Below, piece after piece: positions 1 to 6,311 of a stretch of 6,311 bases of DNA. A program made the translations under genes and the position numbers. How positions within the stretch are numbered: the stretch's first letter is position 1; each line of letters begins with the position of its first letter. Under the pieces are notes generated by a model, which made no database searches, was not told the DNA's origin, and worked only from the letters and a program-made list of their open reading frames with translations. Source of the stretch: Oscillospiraceae bacterium (lineage in GTDB: Bacteria; Bacillota; Clostridia; Oscillospirales; Ruminococcaceae); NCBI GenBank assembly GCA_016302655.1, contig JAEDNF010000099.1:1-6311 (forward strand), given 5' to 3'.

Positions 1-628
1 TGAAAGATATGATATGCATATCAAAAAGACCGATCACTATATAATAATCCGCAATAAGAATAACGATGAAGTATCAATATTCGACACAAAGACCGAAGAA
101 AAGGTGCTGACCATTGAAGCCTGCGATTATTTATCGCCGGTATTTGAAGGGGTTGTTCTGTATCGTGACAGCAGTACGTACCATCTTCTCTATCTTAATA
201 CGGGAAAAGAATATACAAGCACCGGCAGGCCTCTGATATACGGCGCAAATTATTATGCTTCGCAGGGTGAGTACCCCATTATATGTACTTATTACGAGTC
301 GGGAACATACGAAGCACGGGTATATTCCATCGACAGCGATATGAATGCAGAGTATATATGCAGTTATTACCGTGAAAATGATGAAACTATGTGGCTTGCA
401 GACAATAACAGGATACTCGTAAAGGACAAATATTTCTATGATAAGAACACCATGACCGTAACGCTTATAAATCTGAAAAGCGGCAAGCAGTCAGTATTTG
501 AAAATGCTATAGAAATCAACGACCCCGACGAAGAAGGTCTAATCTTGACTATACAGGATGAGTCCGACGAAAATGCCTGCCATGTGTATCAAATCAGCAC
601 AGACCTTGAAACAATAACAGAAGAATAA
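1..628 (+). CDS. Beta-propeller-like protein of unknown function, 5' end missing
   Basis: I do not recognise a named family. The frame is open to the left edge (in-frame codons before the first ATG at 14 read E-R-Y-D), and that ATG has no convincing Shine-Dalgarno site, so this is most likely the C-terminal part of a longer protein. The visible 204 residues from that Met are rich in short beta strands and contain repeated hairpin-like units, for example VSIFDTKTEEK, YHLLYLNTGKEY, ARVYSIDSD, VTLINLKSGKQ and CHVYQISTD. This strand-turn-strand pattern resembles blades of a beta-propeller or WD/WG-like repeat protein. The visible part has no membrane segment, signal peptide or catalytic motif, and it ends in an acidic tail. 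It stops 15 nt before the WG-repeat gene on the same strand, so the two are probably co-transcribed and may be diverged relatives with a similar anchored design. The fold assignment is inference from pattern only. Confidence 0.75.
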   Translation, partial: ERYDMHIKKTDHYIIIRNKNNDEVSIFDTKTEEKVLTIEACDYLSPVFEGVVLYRDSSTYHLLYLNTGKEYTSTGRPLIYGANYYASQGEYPIICTYYESGTYEARVYSIDSDMNAEYICSYYRENDETMWLADNNRILVKDKYFYDKNTMTVTLINLKSGKQSVFENAIEINDPDEEGLILTIQDESDENACHVYQISTDLETITEE

Positions 629-632
629 ATTA

Positions 633-638
633 AGGGAG
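633..638 (+). promoter_or_regulatory. Ribosome binding site of the WG-repeat gene
   Basis: AGGGAG lies 5 nt upstream of the ATG at 644, in the 15-nt gap after the preceding stop codon. It is a strong Shine-Dalgarno match and fixes the start of the downstream gene. The first Met also leads directly into the zinc-ribbon cysteines, which supports this start. Confidence 0.85.
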
Positions 639-643
639 ATAAA

Positions 644-3600
644 ATGAGCAAGTTATGCCCTTCGTGCAAGCGTGAGATACCTGACAGCGAGCAGTTCTGC
701 CCGTTCTGTGCCGCTTTTGCCGGAGAAAAAGAAGATAAAAATAAAAAAAGCCGTCTAAAAGCTATAATAGGCAGTGCCGCAGGCGTTGCAGTACTGGGTA
801 CTGTTGCCGCTTTGGTATTTGCTTTTGATGTGTTCGGGCTGTTCGGCGAGAAAGTAGAAGAAGCCTTACCCGGTACGGGCGACAAGCTGTTCAATATGTC
901 GCTCTCTCCTGCAAAAAGCGGCGATAAGTGGGGATATATAGACGAAAACGGAGAATTTGTGATAAAGCCGCAGTTTACAGCCGCATATCCGTTTGACGAC
1001 AAAACTAACGGCACTGCGGCAGTAAGCAACGAAAACGGCTTCGGCTATATCGATGATAAGGGTGCTTATACCGTTTCGCCTCAGTTCTCATTCGCTCAAG
1101 ATTTTGCCCAAAACGGACTTTCCGCTGTTACTGACAGCGACGGTAAAATGCAGTTCGTTGACGCTAAGGGAAGGGCGGCATTCGGCGGCAAACGCTTCAC
1201 CTATGCAAAGAATTTTGAAGAGAACTCGGTATACACCTACGCATACTGCGAGCTGACAACCACCGCCGCCGCTGACGACGGACATATTTACAATGTTCCA
1301 TGTAATGAATACTATCTTCTGTCAAACGACGGAAACACCGTTATTACGATAAACAACGGAATAAGTATAGAGCAGGTGTTCGGCGACAAATTTACGGGCT
1401 CGATGCGTGAAACCGACATAAACAAGGACAGCAACGAATTTTCAAAAAAGACCTACGCTGTTTACAACTCCGAGTCCCAAAAGCTTACGGAATATTATGA
1501 CAGGATATTCGTTACAGATGAATATGTACTGCTGTGCCGTACCGATAACGAGTACGGAATATTCAGCGTGACGGTATGCGACAAAGAGCTTAATGTAAAA
1601 GCTGACGGCTATTACTGCGACCGTGACCCTGTCTTCGCTTCATACGGCCTTGTCCTGATTAAAAAAGACAACGGCAGAATGAGAAAGGTGTTGCTTGACA
1701 GTAAGCTATCTGAGGTTTACACAGAAACCGACGGTACTACAGTAATAAGCGGCTTTGACAACAGCAAAACAGCGTGCGTATACGATAACGGCAAATACTG
1801 CGGATACAATGAAAACGGCAGACTGTTCGAGTGTGATTATCCTTTCACCTCGTTCAACTGCGGTCTGGCTCCGTTTTATTGCAAAGGCAAGATAGGATAC
1901 ATCAACACCGAGGGCAATGTAGTTATCGAGGCGCAGTATGATGGTGCTTCGGAGTTCTATGCCGACGGGTATGCGTATGTATTCAAAGACGGTGCATATT
2001 CCGTCATAGATATGACCGGCAAGGATATAGCCTCACAGCTCGGCTTTGCTCCCACAAAGCTGATACATAACGGCACCTGCCATAAATGGTACATACCCAC
2101 CGACTTTGACTCGGCGGAATATTTTGGCAATGCCGTGAACTTCGGATATATACCGCTGTGTACAGCAGCAGATACAAGCGTAACAGGATACGGCGCACTT
2201 CCCGTACTGTATGATATAGACAGCAAAGAGGAGCTTAAAGAGGGCGCACAGGTTGTGCGTAATTTCGGTAGCTTTGAAGACGGATATGCGTTGCTCTACA
2301 AAAACGGATATTATATAGCCGATTCAGCAGGTAATGTAATGCCGATTCCCTCCGACAGTTCATACTCAATGTATGTTATGAAATGCGGTAGCGAATACTT
2401 CTTTGCATCGGCGCAAAGCGATGATAGAACGCTTGTATTCAAAGATGTCAACAGCATCGGGTTTACAGTAAAAAGCGAACAGGTGATAACAAGCACCGCA
2501 GACGGATTGATAATTACCAAAAGCAACGAATTATTCGACACCGCCTCACAGAAGATGAAGAACATATATAAGCTCTACAGAGACGATATGCAAAGCACGC
2601 TTGATATATTGTCTGACGGTACTTTGCATATAAACAGCGCCTCCAAGGGCAGCTTGCTTATAATATACAGCAACTATAAATCTGTCGATTGGGTAAATGT
2701 CGATATGATAATTGACATAAACAACGGAGAAGTGCTGTTCAGCGGCGACGGCAACGGAAATATAACGCTGTGGGATAACGGATTTTTCTGCGTGGAAACA
2801 TACACAGACAACAATCCCTGCTACTTTACTCCAACGGGAAAGCGAATAGGCAGTTTTCTTAAAGCATGGGCATACGATGACAAACTGCTATGCTATAAAA
2901 GCGCAGGCGAATATGAGCTTTATGACCGCTACGGCGCATTGCTCGGCAAATATGAGTACGCCTGCATGAGCCCCGACTCGCAGTATATAGTTATAAGCCG
3001 TGACGGCAAGTATGTATGCCTTGACAGAAGGATGCACGAGGTTTTCTCATCCGAGCTTTCATTCACTCCGCCGGTAAACGGATATGCAGCATACGCCGAT
3101 ACCTCATCGGGCAAGATAGGATATCTTGATATGAACGGCGATATCGCTATCCCTGCCTTTGCAAAATATGCTATGGATTTTTCGTCCGACGGCTATGTCA
3201 GAGTGACCGAAGAGAGCGATTACAACGTGCTTTTCAGCGGAATGGCAGAAGAAACGCTCTATGACACAAGCGGAAATAAAGTGATATCTGTAAAAGAGCT
3301 GTCTTTCTATAATAACACTTTCCCGTACAAGACGGAGTATTACAAGACAATGCACTCCTTCGCAAACGGATATCAGTATTTTGTAAACAAGTGCCGCAAT
3401 ACGCCCGATATGACTCTTGACACGGCACAGGACAAAATAGAAGCAACAGGCATTGTGCCTTACACTTTTTACCTTGATGCAGCGGGCAATACTCCGCAGC
3501 AATTTTTAGAGCTGTGGAGCGACTACCGTGCACAGCTGCTTGAAGACATAATACTGCTCGATGACGGAACACCTGCGCTGGTGGTACATGTTCCTATGTT

Positions 3601-3724
3601 ACATTCGATATCCGATGACGGTGAAAGCGAGATAATTACAGAGTCAAAATACCTCTATTGCGGTCTTGACGGGAAGATAATTAAAGAAGAGGCGGTTGAG
3701 GAAGAGGTAATTATAAGGGAGTGA
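644..3724 (+). CDS. Membrane-anchored zinc-ribbon WG-repeat protein
   Basis: The 1026-residue protein has three parts. Residues 5-22 form a C-x2-C-x10-C-x2-C zinc ribbon (C5, C8, C19, C22). Residues about 29-39 are lysine/arginine-rich, and residues about 40-61 are a single hydrophobic helix. By the positive-inside rule the ribbon is cytoplasmic and the remaining ~960 residues lie outside the membrane. The outer part carries WG-type repeats: KWGYIDENG at about 95-127, GFGYIDDKG at 132-160, a degenerate copy at about 165-190, a tandem pair at 383-413 and 415-446, and GKIGYLDMNG at about 823-855. The segments between are beta-rich and may hold decayed repeats. WG repeats are a known short beta-motif family of mostly unknown role, often in secreted or surface proteins. 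No catalytic motif or LPXTG-like sorting signal is visible, and the C-terminus is acidic. It sits second in an apparent operon with the preceding beta-rich gene. The architecture is clear; a ligand-binding or envelope-sensing role would be speculation. Confidence 0.92.
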   Translation: MSKLCPSCKREIPDSEQFCPFCAAFAGEKEDKNKKSRLKAIIGSAAGVAVLGTVAALVFAFDVFGLFGEKVEEALPGTGDKLFNMSLSPAKSGDKWGYIDENGEFVIKPQFTAAYPFDDKTNGTAAVSNENGFGYIDDKGAYTVSPQFSFAQDFAQNGLSAVTDSDGKMQFVDAKGRAAFGGKRFTYAKNFEENSVYTYAYCELTTTAAADDGHIYNVPCNEYYLLSNDGNTVITINNGISIEQVFGDKFTGSMRETDINKDSNEFSKKTYAVYNSESQKLTEYYDRIFVTDEYVLLCRTDNEYGIFSVTVCDKELNVKADGYYCDRDPVFASYGLVLIKKDNGRMRKVLLDSKLSEVYTETDGTTVISGFDNSKTACVYDNGKYCGYNENGRLFECDYPFTSFNCGLAPFYCKGKIGYINTEGNVVIEAQYDGASEFYADGYAYVFKDGAYSVIDMTGKDIASQLGFAPTKLIHNGTCHKWYIPTDFDSAEYFGNAVNFGYIPLCTAADTSVTGYGALPVLYDIDSKEELKEGAQVVRNFGSFEDGYALLYKNGYYIADSAGNVMPIPSDSSYSMYVMKCGSEYFFASAQSDDRTLVFKDVNSIGFTVKSEQVITSTADGLIITKSNELFDTASQKMKNIYKLYRDDMQSTLDILSDGTLHINSASKGSLLIIYSNYKSVDWVNVDMIIDINNGEVLFSGDGNGNITLWDNGFFCVETYTDNNPCYFTPTGKRIGSFLKAWAYDDKLLCYKSAGEYELYDRYGALLGKYEYACMSPDSQYIVISRDGKYVCLDRRMHEVFSSELSFTPPVNGYAAYADTSSGKIGYLDMNGDIAIPAFAKYAMDFSSDGYVRVTEESDYNVLFSGMAEETLYDTSGNKVISVKELSFYNNTFPYKTEYYKTMHSFANGYQYFVNKCRNTPDMTLDTAQDKIEATGIVPYTFYLDAAGNTPQQFLELWSDYRAQLLEDIILLDDGTPALVVHVPMLHSISDDGESEIITESKYLYCGLDGKIIKEEAVEEEVIIRE

Positions 3725-3737
3725 TATATATTCGGAA

Positions 3738-3766
3738 GAATCTAAGATGATGGATTCAGCGTTTTT
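3738..3766 (+). terminator. Short hairpin plus T-run after the WG-repeat gene
   Basis: GAATCT (3738-3743) can pair with GGATTC (3752-3757) around an 8-nt loop, with one G-T pair. It is followed by AGCG and five Ts (3762-3766), only 13 nt after the stop codon of the WG-repeat gene. The layout fits an intrinsic terminator for the plus-strand operon, but the stem is short and AT-rich, so termination may be weak. Confidence 0.4.
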
Positions 3767-3833
3767 GTAAGGGATTCGGTTCAGAGTCCCGAATCCCACT
3801 TGGAATAGGGTGGAACTATTCTAAAGCGTTTTT
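3758..3833. repeat. 9-bp direct repeats bracketing a 58-bp twin stem-loop unit
   Basis: AGCGTTTTT occurs at 3758-3766 and again at 3825-3833. The 58 bp between the copies (3767-3824) consist almost entirely of two adjacent stem-loops. The pattern could be a target-site duplication around a miniature element, or a duplicated terminator tail. The sequence cannot distinguish these, because T-rich 9-mers can recur by chance next to terminators. Confidence 0.45.
3771..3797. repeat. Perfect 9-bp stem-loop
   Basis: GGGATTCGG (3771-3779) is exactly complementary to CCGAATCCC (3789-3797), with a 9-nt loop. It is the strongest stem in the intergenic region. No T-run follows it directly on the plus strand; a second stem-loop begins three bases later. 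It forms on either strand. Confidence 0.7.
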
Positions 3834-3834
3834 T
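3800..3834 (+). terminator. Stem-loop followed by T6, likely intrinsic terminator
   Basis: TTGGAATAG (3800-3808) pairs with CTATTCTAA (3816-3824) through nine base pairs, one of them G-T, around a 7-nt loop. The tail AAGCG-type spacer leads into six Ts (3829-3834). Together with the preceding stem-loop this probably ends transcription from the WG-repeat operon. The four bases between the stem and the T-run are more than in a textbook terminator. Confidence 0.5.
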
Positions 3835-3845
3835 AAATAAACAAT

Positions 3846-3880
3846 AAGCTGTTAATGAGTAGATTACACAAAAACAGCTT
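3846..3880. repeat. 8-bp inverted repeat with 19-nt loop
   Basis: AAGCTGTT (3846-3853) and AACAGCTT (3873-3880) are perfect inverted copies. An A-run follows on the plus strand, so it is not a plus-strand terminator. On the minus strand only a weak ATTGTTT tail follows the stem. It may help end methyltransferase transcripts or be a protein-binding site; its role is unclear. Confidence 0.4.
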
Positions 3881-3917
3881 TAAAAAAATTGAATTTTCTG
3901 TAATTTGAAGAGGAGAT

Positions 3918-3962
3918 AGTAACAAAACTATATAGAGGATTGCTTCATGTTACTTCTTTTTT
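3918..3962 (+). terminator. Weak terminator-like stem with T-rich tail
   Basis: AGTAACA (3918-3924) pairs with TGTTACT (3948-3954) across a 23-nt loop, followed by TC and six Ts (3957-3962). Purine-rich sequence before the stem (GAAGAGGAGA) can partly pair with the T-rich tail, so the structure may also act on minus-strand transcripts leaving the methyltransferase gene, which ends 28 nt away. The long loop makes this a weak call. Confidence 0.3.
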
Positions 3963-3989
3963 CTCGGATATAGAACAATAAAGAATTAC

Positions 3990-4949
3990 TTATACCAATG
4001 ACGCTACCTCTTTTGCCACATGCCAAAACATTACTGGGGGAATAGCATTACCTAAAGCACGATATTGAGCCGACTCTGTCCCAATAAGCAAAAAACTTTC
4101 CGGAAAAGACTGAATTCTCGCAACTTCACGAGGCGTAAATCGTCTATACCTTCCGTCAACCAACAATACTGGGTCTGTGCTGTTTAATGATACTTTTGCA
4201 AGATGAGATCCGACAGTATTACAAGGCTTCCTTATATCTTGAGCTCGTCCTTTATTCATTATCTCTCTATTTTTCATCATACCTTGTACAGCTCTTTCGC
4301 TGAAATAATACTTTTCGGCAACAACCGTATCAATAACCTTTTCCAAAGGAATGTAGTTTTCCTCAGAATTGATAGGGCTATCTGGAAACCTGAATTTTAT
4401 ATTCAAATCTTTTCTAAAGCCAACTATAATGACACGCTCTCTTTTCTGAGGAACACCGTAATTTACAGAGTTGAGTATGCTGTAAGTGACATCATATCCG
4501 CTCTTTTCGAATTCTTCAATTATAAGGGGGAATGCTTCTTTTTTATTTGCAGAAATAATGCCTTTTACATTTTCGGCAATGAAACACATAGGCTGTTTTT
4601 CACGCAGAATACGGCACATTTCAAAAAATAATTTCCCCCTATCGTCTTTAATACCCAGTCGTTTAGGGTTCTGGGCTACAATAGAGAATGACTGGCAAGG
4701 AAAACCCCCTGTGAGTATATCAAAATCAGGAATCTCCGATGATTTCACTTCTCTAATATCCCGATTATCAGGTTTAATGCCGAAATTTTCTTCAAACAAT
4801 TTACAAGCATTATCGTCTATGTCATTGGCATACACGATTTCCATATCATTGCTGGGATAGTATTTGTCCAAAAAGGTGAAATCACCAAGTAATCCTACAT
4901 CTGTGCCACCACAGCCGCAGAAAAGAGAGGCAACTTTTAATCTGCCCAT
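3990..4949 (-). CDS. DNA (cytosine-5-)-methyltransferase of a restriction-modification system
   Basis: This enzyme transfers a methyl group from S-adenosylmethionine to carbon 5 of cytosine in a specific DNA site, protecting it from the partner endonuclease. The conserved C5-methyltransferase blocks are present in order: motif I, SAM binding (LFCGCGGTDVGL, residues 9-20); motif IV with the catalytic cysteine in GGFPCQSFS (C85); motif VI ENVKG (E126); motif VIII QKRER (168-172); motif IX region RFTPREVARIQSFP (270-283); and motif X ALGNAIPP (298-305). At 319 residues it is a full-length, compact, single-specificity enzyme. The target-recognition region between motifs VIII and IX (about 180-265) is short. 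Nothing is missing, so it should be active. The start overlaps the end of the upstream nuclease gene by 13 nt and has its own Shine-Dalgarno site. The recognition sequence cannot be inferred reliably. Confidence 0.96.
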   Translation of the reverse strand: MGRLKVASLFCGCGGTDVGLLGDFTFLDKYYPSNDMEIVYANDIDDNACKLFEENFGIKPDNRDIREVKSSEIPDFDILTGGFPCQSFSIVAQNPKRLGIKDDRGKLFFEMCRILREKQPMCFIAENVKGIISANKKEAFPLIIEEFEKSGYDVTYSILNSVNYGVPQKRERVIIVGFRKDLNIKFRFPDSPINSEENYIPLEKVIDTVVAEKYYFSERAVQGMMKNREIMNKGRAQDIRKPCNTVGSHLAKVSLNSTDPVLLVDGRYRRFTPREVARIQSFPESFLLIGTESAQYRALGNAIPPVMFWHVAKEVASLV

Positions 4950-6311
4950 GTTAACAACTCCTCAAAATTACCAACTTCAGCTTTGTTAGTGCTAAATGTT
5001 ATGTCTGCACCGTCTTTCGGTATCATATCAATTAAATCCTTTTTGTAAAGTCCAACAGGGTCTTGTATTAAAAACAGTTTCTTCTCGGCTTTGCTTATCA
5101 TTAAACGGTAAACAAAGTAACGGTCTCTCATTGTGTTGGCGGTGCTCCACTCATTTGGAGTGAGATGAACCTTATTAAAATGCAATGGCTTGGAACTGAT
5201 TGTTGTCTTTACTTCAATATAACGTTTACGTTCGTCAAGTTCGACGGATTGAATGTCATATCCAACCGCAAATTGAGTAGGTATACGCTTAATTAGATGA
5301 ATTAAGTCTGAACGTCCACCAATCTTTACACGCTGACACTCGTGTGAATGAACAAGACTTTCTCCCATATCACCAATATCCTTAGTTTTTAAGGAATCTG
5401 TGTTCTCAAGAGCCTTATCATAAAGAGCATAGCTTTGCTTCTTGAGTTTTTCATATTCATCAGCATCGTTTGCAATAAACGCAAGCAAGTCTGTTTCAAA
5501 GTCTGTTTCGGCGATATCACGATTAACAAATTTAAACCAGTCGTCGTAATATGCTTTAATTTCTTCGTATGTAGCAGCTCTGTTTGTTATAAATCCATCA
5601 TATTGATTAAACCATTCGGTTGAGTTTATAAATTTCAACACAGCTTCGGTTTCAAGTGTATTTATGTAGAAATTCTTTCCGCCATATACAACAAGAAGGT
5701 TAGCGATTTCCATATAATCAAGAATATCGCCTGCATATCTGATAACATCGCCTGTTTCGTCGTATTCAACCTTATTTTCTCTGTTCTCAGTAATGCGCTT
5801 CCAGACTTCTTCAGGTGCTTGATTATCCCTTGTACATCTGAGATCGTTGAAAATGCAATGACAAGCTTCTGCCTTTGTAATATACTGACGTGCGCCTGTG
5901 CTATCTTCGGCATATTTTAGAACGGAGAGAATGTATTGTGCAGGTTTAAAACGAATACCGGCATTGATTTGTTTGGAAATTTCCTGTACCTTTAAATGTG
6001 CACCCGGATACTGGAAATTGTATAAATAATATTTGAAGAATTCGACTAAGTCCTGCTTCTCAGCTAACTCAACCGCTCTGCGTCCGGGCTTAGTCGTATT
6101 TCCGTCATATTCAAGAAAACCAAATAAAGAAGAAATCTCTGTACGCCAATTGTTTATAGTTTTCAGCTCTTTTACACCGTTACCGGGATATCGTCTGATT
6201 GCGTTATTAAGTTCATTTGCGAAAGCTTCCTTGTCATCAGATTTCATCTTTGATATTTCAGTTGCCATATAAACAAGAACATTCTCAACATCATTCTTGA
6301 AACGCGGTCTT
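4937..6311 (-). CDS. Putative Type II restriction endonuclease, DUF3883/PD-(D/E)XK nuclease domain, start probably beyond the window
   Basis: The protein is predicted to cut DNA lacking the partner methylation. Residue numbers here count from the first in-window Met (6266-6268). The C-terminal ~145 residues match the DUF3883 nuclease-like pattern: helix GDMGESLVHSHE (299-310), then GYDI with D338, then IEVKTT with E352 and K354, then LTPNEW. D338-E352-x-K354 is a plausible PD-(D/E)XK catalytic triad. The N-terminal ~110 residues (NNWRTEISSLFGFLEYDG, then KPGRRAVEL) look like a winged-helix DNA-binding domain, as in other restriction enzymes; this part is inference. The middle region I do not recognise. 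The frame stays open from the Met to the right edge (upstream residues include FKNDVENVLVY), with no purine-rich site just before the Met, so the real start is probably outside the window. It lies directly upstream of the methyltransferase, overlapping it by 13 nt, which is the main reason to call it the cognate endonuclease. Confidence 0.82.
   Translation of the reverse strand, partial: RPRFKNDVENVLVYMATEISKMKSDDKEAFANELNNAIRRYPGNGVKELKTINNWRTEISSLFGFLEYDGNTTKPGRRAVELAEKQDLVEFFKYYLYNFQYPGAHLKVQEISKQINAGIRFKPAQYILSVLKYAEDSTGARQYITKAEACHCIFNDLRCTRDNQAPEEVWKRITENRENKVEYDETGDVIRYAGDILDYMEIANLLVVYGGKNFYINTLETEAVLKFINSTEWFNQYDGFITNRAATYEEIKAYYDDWFKFVNRDIAETDFETDLLAFIANDADEYEKLKKQSYALYDKALENTDSLKTKDIGDMGESLVHSHECQRVKIGGRSDLIHLIKRIPTQFAVGYDIQSVELDERKRYIEVKTTISSKPLHFNKVHLTPNEWSTANTMRDRYFVYRLMISKAEKKLFLIQDPVGLYKKDLIDMIPKDGADITFSTNKAEVGNFEELLTWAD
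4958..4963 (-). promoter_or_regulatory. Ribosome binding site of the methyltransferase, inside the nuclease gene
   Basis: On the minus strand GAGGAG lies 8 nt before the methyltransferase ATG (4947-4949), within the last codons of the upstream nuclease frame. It supports this start and means the methyltransferase can be translated on its own account, beyond simple translational coupling through the overlapping ends. Confidence 0.8.

Noticed and set aside
589..1029. Open frame of 146 codons on the minus strand
   Set aside because: It lies antisense to the zinc-ribbon and first WG repeats of the well-supported plus-strand gene, has no ribosome site, and its low-complexity Ser/Pro/Ala make-up is typical of a shadow frame. 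The shorter minus-strand frames across 1088-3572 were rejected for the same reason.
3767..3800. tRNA T-arm-like look of the sequence around GGTTCAGAGTCCC
   Set aside because: The bases resemble a tRNA 3' region at first glance, but the surrounding sequence gives no acceptor, D or anticodon stems, and the pairing is fully explained by the 9-bp stem-loop. There is no integrase gene to suggest an attachment site either.
4203..4860. Two plus-strand open frames (4203-4631 and 4486-4860)
   Set aside because: Both are antisense to the conserved methyltransferase motifs, overlap each other, and have no recognisable domain or ribosome site. Plus-strand frames opposite the nuclease gene (5435-5623, 6033-6272) were also dropped.
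5662..5913. 83-codon minus-strand frame inside the nuclease gene
   Set aside because: It is an out-of-frame overlap within the larger nuclease frame, without a ribosome site or recognisable motif.
1..6311. CRISPR array or transposon ends
   Set aside because: No regularly spaced repeats, transposase or integrase reading frames, or long terminal inverted repeats were seen on either strand.

Overview
The window looks like a piece of a Gram-positive Clostridia-type genome, probably a gut Oscillospiraceae/Ruminococcus- or Eubacterium siraeum-like organism. The reasons are purine-rich Shine-Dalgarno sites at close spacing, moderate-to-low GC, and a zinc-ribbon/single-TM/WG-repeat protein of a kind common in that group. 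The organism call is inference. No marker gene is present.

Layout. Positions 1-628 (+) hold the 3' part of a beta-strand-rich, propeller-like protein whose start lies off the left edge. It is followed after 15 nt by a 1026-residue membrane-anchored WG-repeat protein (644-3724, +), and the two probably form one operon. Positions 3725-3989 are a convergent intergenic region packed with stem-loops. These include a hairpin plus T-run, two adjacent 9-bp stem-loops between 9-bp direct repeats, a second T-run, an 8-bp inverted repeat and a further weak terminator-like structure. On the minus strand, read from the right edge leftward, comes a two-gene restriction-modification operon. Its first gene encodes a putative restriction endonuclease with a C-terminal DUF3883/PD-(D/E)XK nuclease domain (4937-6311, probably cut by the right edge). 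The second encodes a complete 319-residue DNA (cytosine-5) methyltransferase (3990-4949). The two reading frames overlap by 13 nt.

How the genes work together. The endonuclease and methyltransferase should form a Type II-like self/non-self system: the methyltransferase marks host sites and the endonuclease cuts unmarked DNA. The recognition sequence cannot be read from the sequence. Sampled lines of this operon are more AT-rich than the WG-repeat gene, which fits horizontal acquisition. The two plus-strand genes look like chromosomal cell-envelope or sensing proteins of unknown function. Nothing links them functionally to the restriction-modification pair.

The best candidate for novelty is the endonuclease, which I recognise only by its nuclease fold. 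Next is the repeated, mutually pairing hairpin array between the two operons. I see no tRNA, rRNA, CRISPR array, transposase or integrase.
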